In this document: one piece after another, positions 42,940-53,918 of the stretch | How positions within the stretch are numbered: the first letter of the stretch is position 1 | How the letters are laid out: the number at the start of each line of letters is the position of its first letter | Source of the DNA: Prorocentrum cordatum | Lineage: Eukaryota > Sar > Dinophyceae > Prorocentrales > Prorocentraceae | Reading direction: 5' to 3' | Assembly (NCBI GenBank): GCA_963575745.1 | Contig: CAUYUJ010017782.1 | Span: 573,438-637,437 of the forward strand | DNA: 64,000 nucleotides | Notes under the pieces: generated by a model | Told to the model about the DNA's origin: nothing | Databases searched by the model: none | The model's input: only the letters and a program-made list of their open reading frames with translations | Made by a program: the position numbers and the translations under genes

Positions 42940-44400
42940 CAATCCTCCATCCCATGTTGGCACATCCCTCGCACGTCTCGTGGCCCCATTGGGAATTCCA
43001 CCGACGGCCCCAGTGGCTGTGATCACATGCGTCCCCGCCACCCATGTCGGCACACCCCCCACACGCTCCGTGGCCCCATTGGGAGCTCCATCGAAGGCCC
43101 CAGTGGCCAGTGGCTGTGACGACATGCGTCCCCGCCACTCATTTCGGCACACCACTCACACGTTGCGTGGCCCCATGGGGAGCTCCACGGACGGCCTTCG
43201 GTGGAGCCCTGTATGGAGCCCCGAACATGTGAGGAGTGTGCCGACATGGGTGGCGGGGGCGCATGTGGTCACAGCCACTGGGGCCTTCGGTGGGGCTCCC
43301 TATGGGGCCACGAAGCGTGTGAGGGGTGTGCCGAAGAAATGGGCGGCGGGGACGCATGTGGTCACAATCATGGGGCCTTCGATTGAGTTCCCAATGGGAG
43401 CGCGAAACGTGTAATGGGTGTGCCGAAATGAGTGGCGGGGACGCATGTGGTCACAGCCACTGGGGCCTTCGGGGGAGCCCCCTGTGGGGTCACGTGGCGC
43501 GTGAGAAGTGTGCCGAAATGGGAGGTAGGGACGCTTGTGGCCACAGCCACTGGGGCCTCAGTGGCTATGACCACATGCGTCACCAGCCCCAGTGGCTGTG
43601 ACGACATGCGTCCCGCCACCAAATTCGGCCCACCACTTGGCACACCCCTCCCAATCCTCCTCCTCCTCCTCCTCCTCTCCTCCTCCCCCTCCATCCTCCA
43701 TCCCATGTTGGCACACCCCTCACACGTTGCGTGGCCCCATAGGGAATTCCACCGACGGCCCCAGTAGCTGTGACCACATGCGTCCCCGCCACCCATGTCG
43801 GCACATCCCTCACACGTTTCGTGGCCCCATTGGGAGCTCCACCGAAGGTCCCAGTGCCTGTGACCACGTGCGTCCCCACCACCCATTTCGGCATACCTCT
43901 CACACGCGTCGTGACCCCACAGGGAGCTCCCCCGAAGGCCGACAGTGGCTGTGACCACATGCGTCCCCGCCATTCATTTCGGCACACCCCTTACACGTTC
44001 CGTGCTCCCATAGAGAACTCCATCAAAGTCCCCAGTGGCTGTGACCACATTCGTCCGTGCCATCCATGTCCGCACACCCCTCACACGCTTCGTGGCCCCA
44101 TAGGGAGCTCCACCGAAGGCCCCAGTGGCTGTGACGACATGCGCCCCCGCCACCCATCTCGGCACACCACTCACACGTTGCGTGGCCCCATGGGGAGCTC
44201 CACGGACGGCCCCAGTGGCTCTGACCACATGCGTCCAGAACCACCCATCTCGGCACACCACTCACACGTTTCGTGGCCCCATCGTGAGCTCCACCGAAGT
44301 CCCCAGTGGCTGTGACCATATGCGCCCTCTCCGCCCATGTGGGCACACCCCTGGCACGCTTCGTGGCCCCATAGGGAGCTCCACCGAAGAGGATGCGCAC
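42940..44400 (-). repeat. Satellite A array (copy 3) with an internal inversion
   Basis: Units of about 92-96 bases around CCCCAGTGGCTGTGACCAC and CACCCATGTCGGCACACC. Orientation is - at 42,940-43,195, + at 43,195-43,560 and - again to 44,400. A second leader (TCC)n + CATCCCATGTTGGCACACC at 43,660-43,705 repeats the array start, so two array copies seem fused. Confidence 0.85.
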
Positions 44401-44430
44401 CGCTGCGGCACCCACAACTGCAGATGGCCG
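44398..44430 (-). repeat. Satellite-array end motif E2, copy c
   Basis: GCGGCACCCACAACTGCAGATGG closes the array, as at 33.69 kb. Confidence 0.75.
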
Positions 44431-44522
44431 CGCCCTTTGCCGGGGCCACTTACGGCCCCGAACTTCTGCTTAGCGTGTCGCCCCGCCGGCTCTGCCCCAC
44501 GCGGCGGCACGACACGCCAGCC

Positions 44523-44592
44523 ACTCCTCCTCCTCCTCCTCCTCCTCCTCCTCCTCCTCCTCCTCCTCCTCCTCCTCCTCCTCCTCCTCCAG
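44523..44592 (+). repeat. (CTC)n microsatellite
   Basis: Pure TCC/CTC repeat of about 70 bases in GC-rich unique sequence. Confidence 0.95.
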
Positions 44593-44929
44593 CTTGCCGC
44601 CTCGCGAGGTGGAGCGACGCGCTATCAGCTCGCAGGGCACGGCGCGTCGCAGGGGGCCGGGGCCGCCGCCGCCGCGACACGCGGAGCAAGAGTTGTTGAC
44701 CCTATCGAAGACGCCTACACTTTAGGCGATGCTTAAGAAAACTTAAATTTTCGGCCAGGGTCTCGATTATTCTTAATGTTTCAATGTAAATCCTAAGATT
44801 CGAATGGGAATGTCGGGGTTTTATTCAAGTTCTGAGACTATGAATTTCTTAACCCATGATTTCTTAAGCATTTCGCAGGGTGTACGGTGAATCACCGCCG
44901 TCCCTTGCCTTTTGGAATCGCCCATGTGG

Positions 44930-46375
44930 CCGAGCGCTGGGCCGTCTTGGGGCGTTCCTGGCCCGTCTGACGCCGTCGGAAGCCGTCTCGGGGGCCTCTC
45001 TGGGCCGACTCGGGGCCCTCTTGAGGTGTTCCAGGGCCGTCTTGGAGGCCATCTTGGGCGTCTCGGGGACCTCCCAGGACCTTCTGGAGCGATCTTGGAG
45101 GCCGCAAGGGCCATCTGGAGGCGATCTCGGGGGCCCCTGAGGCCGTCTTGGACCGTCCCGATGCCGAAAAGAAGCGCATGCAAAAACCCGTCAAGAACAT
45201 CAGGAAAAACAATGATTTGGGCCTCTTCGGGCCTTCCTGGAGGACCTCTTGAGGTCTCTTGGGCCGTCTTGGAGGCCTCTTGGGGGCCTCTTGGGCCGTC
45301 TGCCGTCATCTTGAGGCCATCTTGGCCGTCTTGGAGGCTTCTTGGGCAAACTGGGAGGCATCTTGGGGCCGTCGTGGAGGCCATATTGGACCATTTCGGG
45401 CGAACTTGAAGGCCATCGTGGCCGTCTTTGGAGGCCATCTTTGGCCATATTGGAACCATCTGGAGCGGGAAAAGCGTTGGCAACCACCGTTGGGCAGGGC
45501 AAGCCTTCCAGGTGGCCGTCGCGCTGGGCCGAAGCCCCAGGGAGAGTTTTAAAAGAACCAACATCCTCAGGACATCTAGCACGCAAGGCACCCCTGTGGC
45601 AAGTCAACAGGGGGCGGCGGATCGAAAACGCCTACGGCGAATCACCGCCGCCCCCTGCCTTTTTGGAAGCGCCTGCGTGGCCGAAAGTTGGGTTTAAGCT
45701 TGGCCAAGCTATCGGGCCACGCGTTCCCCGAGTAGGTTTCGAAAGCCTTCGGGGAACACGGAGTGGGGCGAGCTATCGGACCAGGTGGTTTCCGAGCTTT
45801 CGGGCCTCCTGGAGGACGTTTTGGCGGGGTTTGGGGCTGTCTTGGAGGCCTCTGGCGGGTCTTTTGGGCAGTCTAAGGCCATCTTCAGGTCATTTGGGGC
45901 CGTTGTGGGTGCATCTTGGGGCCATGTTCGCCGTCTTGGAGGCCTTCTTGGCAGTCTTGCAGGCCATCTTGGCCGTCTTGGAGGCCACCTTAGGCGTCGT
46001 GGGGGCCATCTTGGGCCGTCTTGGGCTCTTCTTGGGGCCCTCTTGAGGGCCTCTTGGGCTGTCATGGGGCCATCTTGGAGGCCTCTTGGGCGCTCTTGGG
46101 ACGATGTTGGGGGCATCTTGGGCCGTCTTGGGCCGTCGGAGAGCTGATAAGAAGAAAATGCCAAAATCCTTCATGGAGGACGTCTTGGAGGCCTCGTGGG
46201 CCGTCTTGGAGGCCTCTTGGAGGCCTTCGGGGCCGTCTTGGTCCGCCTTAGAGGTTTCTTGTGCGAACTTGGAGGCATCTTGTACTCTCTTGGACCGTCT
46301 TGGAGGCCATCTTGGACCATCTTGGGCGAATTTGGAGGCCATCTTGGAGCCGTCTGGAGCAGGAATTAGCTTAGC
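44930..46375 (+). repeat. CTTGG minisatellite block, copies 4-5
   Basis: GCCGTCTTGGAGGCC / CTCTTGGGGGCC steps at 44,930-45,470 and 45,785-46,375. Each contains a conserved island (GCCGAAAAGAAGCGCATG ... AACAATGATTTGGGCC at about 45,165-45,225; GATAAGAAGAAAATGCC at about 46,145). Between them lies dispersed repeat R4. Confidence 0.85.
45505..45700 (+). repeat. Dispersed repeat R4, copy a
   Basis: GGCCGAAGCCCCAGGG, then AGGCACCCCTGTGGCAAGTC and ACAGGGGGCGGCGGAT. The same sequence of blocks lies at 47,690-47,790 and 49,045-49,175. GGTGAATCACCGCCG-like ends recur at 44,886 and 45,637. Confidence 0.8.
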
Positions 46376-46384
46376 GAAGGACCC

Positions 46385-46425
46385 AACCATATGCAGTTGT
46401 GAGTACCGCAGTTGTGCATATAGTC
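46385..46425 (+). repeat. Satellite-array end motif E2, copy d
   Basis: CCAACCATATGCAGTTGTG, then GCAGTTGTGCATATAG: the motif appears twice in tandem and opens the + oriented array. It is the inverse of the motif that closes the - oriented arrays. Confidence 0.8.
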
Positions 46426-47520
46426 CTCGGTGGAGCTCCTTATGGGGCCACGAACTGTGTGAGGGGCCTGCCACAGTGGTGGTGGTGGGGAACCGCATGC
46501 GGGCACCCCCGCTGGGGCCTCCAGTGGAGCTCCTTATGGGGCCACGAAACGCTGCCCTGGGTGGGGGAACCGCGTGCGGGCACCCCCACTGGGGCATACG
46601 GTGGAGCTCCTTGTGGGGCCACGAAACGCTGCCCTGGGTGGGGGAACGGGCAACCCCACTGGGGCCTTCGGTGGAGCTCCTTATGGGGCCACGAAACGCT
46701 GCCCTGGGCGGGGGAACCGCGTGCGGGCACCCCCATTGGGGCCTTCGGTGGAGCCCCCTATGGGGCCACGAAGCGCTGCCCTGGCTGGGGGAACCGCATG
46801 CGAGCACCCCCACTGGGGCTACGAAACGCTGCGCTGGGTGGGGGAACCGCATGCGGGCACCCCCACTGGTGCCTACGGTGGAGCTCCCTGTGGGGCCAAG
46901 AAACGCTGCCCTGGGTGGGGGAACCGCATGCGGGCACCCACTGGGGCCTGCGGTGGAGCTCCCTGTGGGGCCACTTAACGTAGCCCTGTGTGGGGAAACC
47001 GTATGCGGGCACCCCCACTGGGGCCTTCGGTGGAGCCCCCTATGGGACCACGAAACGCTGCCCTGGGTGAGGAATCGCATGCGGGCACCCCCACTGGGGC
47101 CCGCGGTGGAGCTCCCTGTGGGGCCACGAAACGCTGCCCTGGGCGGGGGAGCCGCATGCGGGCACCCCCACTGGGGCTTTCGGTGGAGCTCTCTATGGGG
47201 CCACGAAGCGCTGCCCTGGGTGGGGGAACCGCATGCGGGCACCCCCAGTGGGGCCCTCGGTGAAACTCCCTATGGGGCTACGAAACGCTGCACTGGGTGG
47301 GGGAACCGCATGCGGGCACCCCCACTGGATCCTTCGGTGGAGCTCCCTGTGGGGCTACGAAACGCTGCACTGGGTGGGGGAACCGCATGCGGGCACCCCC
47401 ACTGGGGCCTGCGGTGGAGCTCCCTATGGGGCCACGGAACGCTGCCCTGGGTGGGGGAACCGCATGCGGGCACCCCCACTGGGGCCTCCGGTGGAGCACC
47501 CTATGGGGCTACGAAACGAA
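46425..47520 (+). repeat. Satellite A array (copy 4, + orientation)
   Basis: About 14 units of 77 bases: GGTGGAGCTCCCTATGGGGC, ACGAAACGCTGCCCTGGGTG and ACCGCATGCGGGCACCCCCA. Very homogeneous. An open frame of 547 codons crosses it and the preceding minisatellite but has no domain. Confidence 0.95.
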
Positions 47521-47660
47521 GGAAGGAGGGGGAGGAAGGAGGAGAGGGGGTGGGGAGGAGGGGGGAGAGGGGAGGAGGAGGAAGGAGGAAGGAGGTGGGA
47601 CGCGGGGCGCTGTCTCTTCAAAACGAGGACCCAACACCACAGGATGGTTGGGAAAAACAT
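47521..47660 (+). repeat. (GGAGG)n tract and end motif E1, copy d
   Basis: The purine tract (47,521-47,598) leads into GCGCTGTCTCTTCAAAACGA and GGACCCAACACCACAGGATG (47,607-47,646). The order array, purine tract, E1 is the mirror of the arrays at 31.6 and 42.9 kb. Confidence 0.9.
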
Positions 47661-47687
47661 TTGCAACCACCTTTTTTGGAGCATTTC

Positions 47688-47790
47688 GGGTGGCCGGGGG
47701 AGTTGTTTTGGACAAAAGACCAAAACTAAAATCGAAAGGAACTAGCACGCCGGGCATCCCTGTGGCAAGCCAACAGGGGGCGGCGGATGA
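47688..47790 (+). repeat. Dispersed repeat R4, copy b
   Basis: GGCCGGGGGAGTTGTTTTGG ... CCCTGTGGCAAGCCAACAGG then GGGCGGCGGATGACG, as at 45.5 and 49.1 kb. Confidence 0.8.
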
Positions 47791-47984
47791 CGGAAAGAGC
47801 GAGGTACGAGCGAGAGACGTTTCGCAGGGGGCGAAGCCCTTACAGGGAGGGGGTCTAGGGAAGGGGGCTAGCGGGGGAACATAAGTCTAGTTACCCTCGC
47901 ACCTTGTATTTTTCGATTGAAGCGGCTCCCGGCCCATGGCCTGTTTCTTCGTATTTTTCGCGTGAACCGGCCCCAGAACGGCCA

Positions 47985-48140
47985 CTGGGCCTACGGTGGA
48001 GCTCCTTGTGGGGCCACGAAACGCTGCCCTGGGTGGGGAACCGCATGCGGGCACCCACGCTGGGGCCTGCGGTGGAGCTCCCTGTGGGGCCACGGAACGC
48101 TGCCCTGGGTGGGGGAACCGCATGCGGGCACGCCCACTGG
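47985..48140 (+). repeat. Satellite A fragment (two units)
   Basis: Two 77-base units run directly into the CTTGG minisatellite at 48,140 without an end motif, so this array appears truncated. Confidence 0.85.
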
Positions 48141-49015
48141 GTGCCTTGGAGACATCTTGGAGGCCATCCTGGGCCATCTTGGTCGTCTTAGGACCATCTT
48201 GGACCATCCTGGGACGGAACAGGCATTGGCCTCCTGTGCCGTCTTGGGGGCCTCTTGGGGCCGTCTTGGGGCCCTCTTGGGCCGTTCTGGGGTTATCTTG
48301 CAGGCCTCTTGGGCGATCTTTCGGCGATCTTCGGGGGCTCTCGGGCCGTCGGAAGGCCGAAAAGAAGCAAATGTCAAAATCCGTCAAAAACCTTAGGAAA
48401 GTCTATGTTTGGGGCCTCTTCTGGCTTTCCTGGAGGCCCTCTTGGGGGCCTCTTGGGCCGTCTTGGAGGCCAGCTTCCAGACAACTTCGGCCATCTTGGG
48501 TTCCAGGCACGTATGACGCCGTCGGGAGCCGTCTTGGGGGCCTTTCTGGGCCGACTTGGGGCCCTCTTGGGGCGCTTCGGAGCCGTCTTGGAGGCCATCT
48601 TGGGCGTCTTGGAGGCCATCTTGGGCGTGTTGGAGGCCTCTTGGGCCGTCTTGGGGCCCTCTTGGGGTCGTCTTGGAGGCCACTTGGGCCGTCATGGAGC
48701 CCTTTTGGGAGCCTCTTGGGCCGTCGGAAAGCCGAAAAGGCGCAAATGCCAAAATCTTTCAAAAACCTAAAGAAAATCTATGATTTTGGCCCTTTCGGGC
48801 CTTCCTGGGGGACGTCTTGGAGGGCTCTTGGGCCGTTTTGGAGGCCTCTTGCGGGCCTGTCGGGCAATCTGAGACCGTCTTGGGTACATCTTGGGCCGTC
48901 TTGGAGGCATCTTGGGGCCATCTTAGCCGTCTTGGAGGCCATCGTGGGCCGTCTTGGAGACCATCCTGGGCCATCTTGGCCGTCTTGGACGCCTTCTTGG
49001 GCCAACTGGAGGAAA
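48140..49015 (+). repeat. CTTGG minisatellite, copy 6
   Basis: GGCCGTCTTGGAGGCCATCT-type steps with two conserved islands: GCCGAAAAGAAGCAAATG (about 48,356) and GCCGAAAAGGCGCAAATGCC (about 48,732). Each is followed by AAAATC(C/T)(G/T)TCAAAAACCTA and GGGCCTTCCTGG-like sequence. Confidence 0.85.
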
Positions 49016-49044
49016 CAGAGGCACGACGGACGCGTTTGGGGGAT

Positions 49045-49175
49045 TTTCCGGGTGGCCGGCGGAACGGGCCGAAGCCCCAGGGGGAATTCTTTTGGAAAAA
49101 GAGCCAAAACCAAAACCGAGAGGGTTCAGCACGCCAGGCACCCCTGCGATGAATCGACAGGGGGCGGCGGATCTA
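49045..49175 (+). repeat. Dispersed repeat R4, copy c
   Basis: GGCCGAAGCCCCAGGGGGAA, AAAAGAGCCAAAACCAAAAC, CAGGCACCCCTGCGATGAAT and ACAGGGGGCGGCGGATC. Closest to the 45.5 kb copy. Confidence 0.8.
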
Positions 49176-49249
49176 GTGGTCTTCGGTCCATCCCGCCACG
49201 GTGCCTGGGTTGTATTGGATGCCTGCGAGGATTTCGCGGGAGGCCTCTC

Positions 49250-49500
49250 GGATACTTCTTGAAGGCGGTTTTGGGGGTGTCTTGGGGCCTCTTGAGCGCA
49301 CCTCGGGGGCTTGTGAGGGGATCTCGGGGCCATCTTGGGACGGAAGGCTCAAAATGTCAGTTCGTGGTCCCCATCTTCGGCCTCTCTGAGGCCGTCTTGG
49401 GGGCCTCTTGGGCCCCTCCTGGGAGCTCTTGGGCCGTTTCGGGACGATCTTGGGCGCGTCGTGGGCCGTTTCGGGACGCCCTGAAAACGCAGTGGTAGGG
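49250..49500 (+). repeat. CTTGG minisatellite, copy 7
   Basis: A shorter and more degenerate version of the same minisatellite, on either side of 49,350-49,375. Confidence 0.7.
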
Positions 49501-50514
49501 AACAAAACGAAAGCCACTGGACCTTGACGACTTGGACCTCGTGGGCCGCCCTCCAGGGCCCAGGCCCTCCAGGTCCAAGCGGCGCCCCGGAGGGCTCCAA
49601 GGACGGTCCCCGGGCCACCTGGAACCGTGCTGGGCACGCACATCCCGAGCAACGCGCTCCTCTTGGCCGCTCGGCAAGTCGTGCGCGGAGCCCCCGAGAG
49701 CGCCCAAGAGCGGGCCAGAGCGCCCGGAACTCCAGGCTGCGGGCCCGTGAAAGGGCATTTGCATCATAAAAAACACAGAGAACTCGGAAGGACTTGAGAG
49801 CACTCCAACTCTCGTGCCTCAGGGCAAGCTGGCGGATTACCGCAGCAGGAGCAACAGGATAAAGAGAGAGGTCGGAAGAGAAAGAGATAGAAACAGAGAG
49901 AGAGAGAGAGAGAGCGAGAGCGAGAGAGACAGAGAAAGAACAGGAGAGAGAGAGAGAGAGAGAGACACTCAGAGATAGGCTGAGAAAAATGTAGAGAGAG
50001 GCGGAGGAAGCGGAAGAGGCAGAGGAATAGGAGCAGTAGCAGTTGGAGGAGAGGGGATGATGAGGAGGTGGAGGAGGGGGGGGACCGAGTAAATATAGGA
50101 TGCGTCAACGATGTTGCAAGATGCCCTCACGTCCCAAGTCCCTTCCTTGCAGCTGCCTTTCACGCGCTCCTGTTCACTATGAGAAGGATCCCCTTGAAAG
50201 TCGAGTGCCCCGTGGGCCCGCCCTTCAGGCGAGAGCACATCACATTGAAAAAAGAGCCGCCATCCATCCGTGCAACTGTTGCGCATTCTCGTCGTAGTTC
50301 TGAGCAAGAGCCCTACTTTGAAAGCGACCCGCCCTGCATTCGTGCAATTGTTCCACGTATTTCAACTTCTGGTCATCTTTCTGGAGGACGCCTCAAGCGA
50401 GAGCCCAGCCTGAAAATGAGCCACCCTTCAGCCATGCAGCTGCTGGAAGTGTTTGAGACGAACGCGCGCGGCGCCGAAGCGAAGACCACGCTTTGAAAAA
50501 GATGTGTCATCCGT
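49501..50514. other. No gene; (GA)n tract and minor repeats
   Basis: A GAGAGA/CAGAGA-rich stretch lies at 49,858-49,975. At 50,220-50,500 a diverged repeat (CATCCATCCGTGCAACTGTT and relatives) resembles the inverted form of the 13.96-14.2 kb repeat. No domain. Confidence 0.45.
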
Positions 50515-50690
50515 CCGTGCACGGTGGGGGCGTTCGTGAACGGATGTGCCCAGGAGGCGTCAGGCCCGGGGGGGTTCTTTATCTGATGAGAACGGCGGTG
50601 ATACCAATGGCCGATCCACGAGTGGAGCTTCACCGGCGTCCAGACCCCGGATTCCTTGTCTGAGCATTCCTTGTCCAATGCCCACGCCGT
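50515..50690 (+). repeat. Dispersed repeat R3, copy b
   Basis: CGGTGGGGGCGTTCGTGAAC, GGATGTGCCCAGGAGGCG and GGCGGTGATACCAATGG, matching 28.9-29.1 kb. Confidence 0.75.
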
Positions 50691-50879
50691 AAGAGGAGGA
50701 TCGGCAGCAGCAGAAGGCGAAGGGCACGGAGAGGGGGAAGGAGAGGGAGGAGCAGCAGAGATGGCAGGAAGGGTGGCAGCAGAGAGGGAGGCTGACGAGG
50801 AGGAGGCGGGTGAGAGTCCGCTGCCAGTCTGGCACGGCCTCAGCGGGCTGCGGCCCGCAAACTGGCTTTTTCTGTAGAA

Positions 50880-52560
50880 AGCGAGCTGCCGTCGCTCCAC
50901 TGAACAACAGAAGCGGTGAAGGCAACGACGACAACGGCTACATCAGCCGCAACCACTACACCTTGAACAAGGACGGCAACCAGAAGAGGACCGACAGGAA
51001 CCAGCAGCGCTTCAGCAGGAACCAGCAGCGCCACTGCTGGCATCAGCAAAGCAAACCACAGAGCCAGGCGATCTACAACTGGAAGGAGCAGCGCGACCCG
51101 GAGCACCAACAGGGCTACGACTGGGACAACCAGAGCAGCTTCGGGAACAAGTGCAGAAACCCGAAGCAGAAGAAGGCTAAGGCTGGAGCCAGTGGGGCGA
51201 CTCCGACCAGGCCCGGGCTGCTCCAGCACAATCCAGGGCGGGCACCTCGGCAGAGAGGGCTCGAAGCTCGCCGCCCAGAGGGGGGAGCTGCAGGACGGCT
51301 TCTGGGCAGCCCTGGAGCGCACCGACCCCCGACCAGCAAGTGCACATGTGCCGCAACGACGGGGCGCAGACCTCAAACACCACTGCCCAGCAGGGGGTCC
51401 AGCCCGCGAGCGCCGGTCACAGTGACCGTGGCGAGACGGCATTCCCCTCGGGCTCCGGCGTCGAGGCCAGCCAGCTGCGCGACCTCGCTGCAGCGCCGCT
51501 GCAGGGCCCCGCGGGCGCCGGAGGCCGCCGCGCGCCGCGGGGCTTCGAGCTTGAGGGCAGGGCTCGCGTCGCCGCGGACTGAGCGGAGGACTGGGCGAGC
51601 CCGATCGAGGCCCACGCGAAGGCGGCACCCCCCGGCACAATGGACAAGCTTCGCCAGCTAGTCCGCCTGCTTCCAGCGGGCGGGACGAGGCGGCCGCACC
51701 ATCCGCGAGACAACCTGTAGTGCGCGGCAACCCCTGATGACCGCTAAACCGCTCTGCACAAGGGGGATCGCCCAGGTACCACAGCGAGTCGTCATCGTAG
51801 AGCCTTCGACACGTCGGGCAGCCAGGCCACCTTTCTCATATTCAGCCCCATCGGGGCGATCGACACCACAGGTGGCCTGTGCGTTGTGCGGTACTCGTCC
51901 ACCGAACCCGACCAGAGGGTATTCGACCGCTTCCACGGCACCAATGGCGGAGCCAGCCGTTCAGCGTCACCATCACGCAACACCCAGAGGGTCAGGGCGC
52001 GGGGACCGACGAGGAGCCAGACAGCACAGAGCTACTCGACTTGGGACCTCACCAGCGCCTTCAATAGCGGAGCATCCCCCGATGACTGCGGAGTCGCCTT
52101 GCGCAGGGGGGGCGCGGAGTTACTTCACACAACGCGCGCACCGACAGCAGGGAAGCAACCCCTGATATCAGCGAAGTCGGTCGCCCTGCGCAGGAGGGCG
52201 CAGAAGCGGGCAGCAAGCACGCCCGCGAGCGCGTGCGGCAGCGTGCCATTGCCGAGGAGCCGACTCTCGAGGACTTGGAACCGATCTCCACGGAGTGGCA
52301 CGGCACGTCGCCGGGTGACCTGCTGAATGCCCGAGTGCAAGGGAGACGACGGTTGGGGCCGGCGCCGTTGCCGATGCCTTCCGCTCCGTCGCACCCACGC
52401 GACAGCCAAGGGTGCATGCGACGCTTGCCGAGGTCCAGCGCCCAGGGCGCTCCCATCCCGACCGGCGAGTGCCGCCAGCGGATCTGCCCCGTGTGCATCC
52501 GAGACCATCGCATCTCCTACAGTGGAGGCGCGCATCAAGAAACCAGGTGCTTTTCGTCAG
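50880..52560 (+). pseudogene. Coding-like region, unknown protein, frame-broken
   Basis: Three stretches look like protein but in changing frames: an Asn/Gln-rich segment (NKDGNQKRTDRNQQRF... at about 50,900-51,170), a segment with FDTSGSQATFLIFSPIGAID and VVRYSSTEPDQRVFDRFHG (51,807-51,945) continued in another frame by QPFSVTITQHPEGQGAGTDE (from about 51,958), and ERVRQRAIAEEPTLEDLEPI (about 52,225-52,285). A block of about 45 bases (CCCCTGATGACxGC ... CTGCxCAxGGGGG) occurs at about 51,731, 52,078 and 52,160. It may be a decayed retroelement or several exons with small introns. No family recognised. Confidence 0.25.
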
Positions 52561-52865
52561 GGTGCCCTGTGTTTCTTCGTTCCGCGCGCTGCGCGGTGAC
52601 TTCCCGCGGCCGTTGAAGAAGTTGCTGTGTTCAGGGTGCTTCAGGTATTCCCCCCGTGAGCATCTCGCGCGCGGGGTTTCTGGCGAGGGTTTCTTGCGGC
52701 CGCGTCCGCACTGCACGCCGTGCTGGACAGATTGCTCGCTCGGCCAGGAGACCCACAGCACCTCGGCCCGGACAGCCGCCGAGGCCCGCAGGAGCAGGCG
52801 AGAGGACACCGCCCGCACGTGCGCGGCCAGCCAGGGCACCACCACCACAGAACGGTGGCGGGTGG

Positions 52866-52965
52866 TGGAGGAGGAGGAGGAGGAGGAGGAGGAGGAGGAG
52901 GAGCAGGAGGAGGAGGAGGGGGAGGGGGAGGGGGAGGGGGAGGAGGAGGAGGAGGGGCGGGGGGG
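52866..52965 (+). repeat. (GAG)n/(GGGGGA)n tract
   Basis: GGAGGA passes into GGGGGAGGGGGA. The flanks are GC-rich, with no domain. Confidence 0.9.
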
Positions 52966-53399
52966 TCAGGACGCCAGAGGACAGGCATATGACTTCTAGG
53001 GGGCCCCCATCTGCGCTCGAAGGCGTACAGAGGGCTCTCTCTCCCTCCTTGTCCCCTCCCCCGTCGTCCTCCCCTCCTCTCTTCCCCCTCCTCCCGCTCT
53101 CCTCCGGGGGGGGCGGGGGATCTTGGGGCGGGCGCCCTCCCCTCTCTCCTCTGCATCCTCTCCTCCGTCGTGGTGTTGCTCCTCCCTGCTCCTCCTCCGC
53201 CCCATCCCTCTTCATCCTTCTCTGCAAGCATTTCGGTTCGCGATGCTTCGCTCAACAGCGGGACCCAGGAAGACCTCTGATCCGAGGCTTGTTCCCCGAC
53301 ATCTCATCCAGCGAATTCCTGGCGAAGCAGCTCACTTCGGACCTCGACGGCGAGAATGGAGTTCCCGAGCGTGTCGGCATGCGCCTGCCGAGAGGATTC

Positions 53400-53573
53400 G
53401 ACTAGTTTTAGGTCGGGCATGTCCCCCGACATGCGGATTTCTGAAGAAAAATAAAAGGTATTCAACAAATATTCCAAAATGGTCAACACTAGTCGAAAAA
53501 TCGTCCCCGCAATATTTTTCTATCATTTTTGAAAAATCGTCCTGTAGAGGGACACGCCCGACTTGAGACTAGG
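53400..53573. mobile_element. MITE family 1, copy d (most complete)
   Basis: The left end GACTAGTTTTAGGTCGGGCA and the right end (inverted) CTAGTCTCAAGTCGGGCGTG agree over more than 20 bases. The AT-rich core contains a nested AAAATCGTCC / GGACGATTTT-like pair. 174 bases. Confidence 0.85.
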
Positions 53574-53799
53574 TTCGTCCCCTCTGGCGCAATCAGGTCT
53601 TCCAGTCGGTGCGGCGGCCCAGGCTTCCCGCCAGGCTCCCGGGAGGGGCTTGGAGGAGCCACTGGTTGCATGGGCACCGCGCCTTTTCTGGCAGAGAGGG
53701 ACATGTGCTTCCTGTCGCTCCTGTGGCCGCTACGCAGACGGCGTTCCCCTGGCGGCTGTTACAGAGGAGCGCGGGCCGGTTGTGAAGGGACCCCTGGCA

Positions 53800-53918
53800 G
53801 TGACTAAAGGAGCGCGCGCCGCACAGATGTAGAGGCAAGAAGTCGGCCTGCTCTCCTCCAGCCGGTCGGTGATGCAGTTTTTTCCGCCATCTTGCCCACT
53901 GGCAGGAGGAGTAGAATC
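53800..53918 (+). repeat. Dispersed repeat R5, copy a
   Basis: GCACAGATGTAGAGGCAAGA, AGTCGGCCTGCTCTCCTCCA and CCCACTGGCAGGAGGAGTA. A second copy at 55,372-55,507 is nearly collinear. Confidence 0.8.

Noticed and set aside
46086-47729. 547-codon open frame across the CTTGG minisatellite and satellite A
   Set aside because: The 77-bp unit is not a multiple of three, all frames on both strands are similarly open, and there is no domain. The openness follows from low stop density in GC-rich repeats.
51731-51780. CCCCTGATGACCGC, resembling a hammerhead ribozyme CTGATGA core
   Set aside because: No GAAA box or stem I/III partner in the required places in any of the three copies.
53300-53405. SDLDGENGVPERV at the end of a + strand frame as the missing CAP GEN motif
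   Set aside because: The surrounding residues lack the WA...C and HS features of the CAP N-terminal half, and the frame stops soon after.
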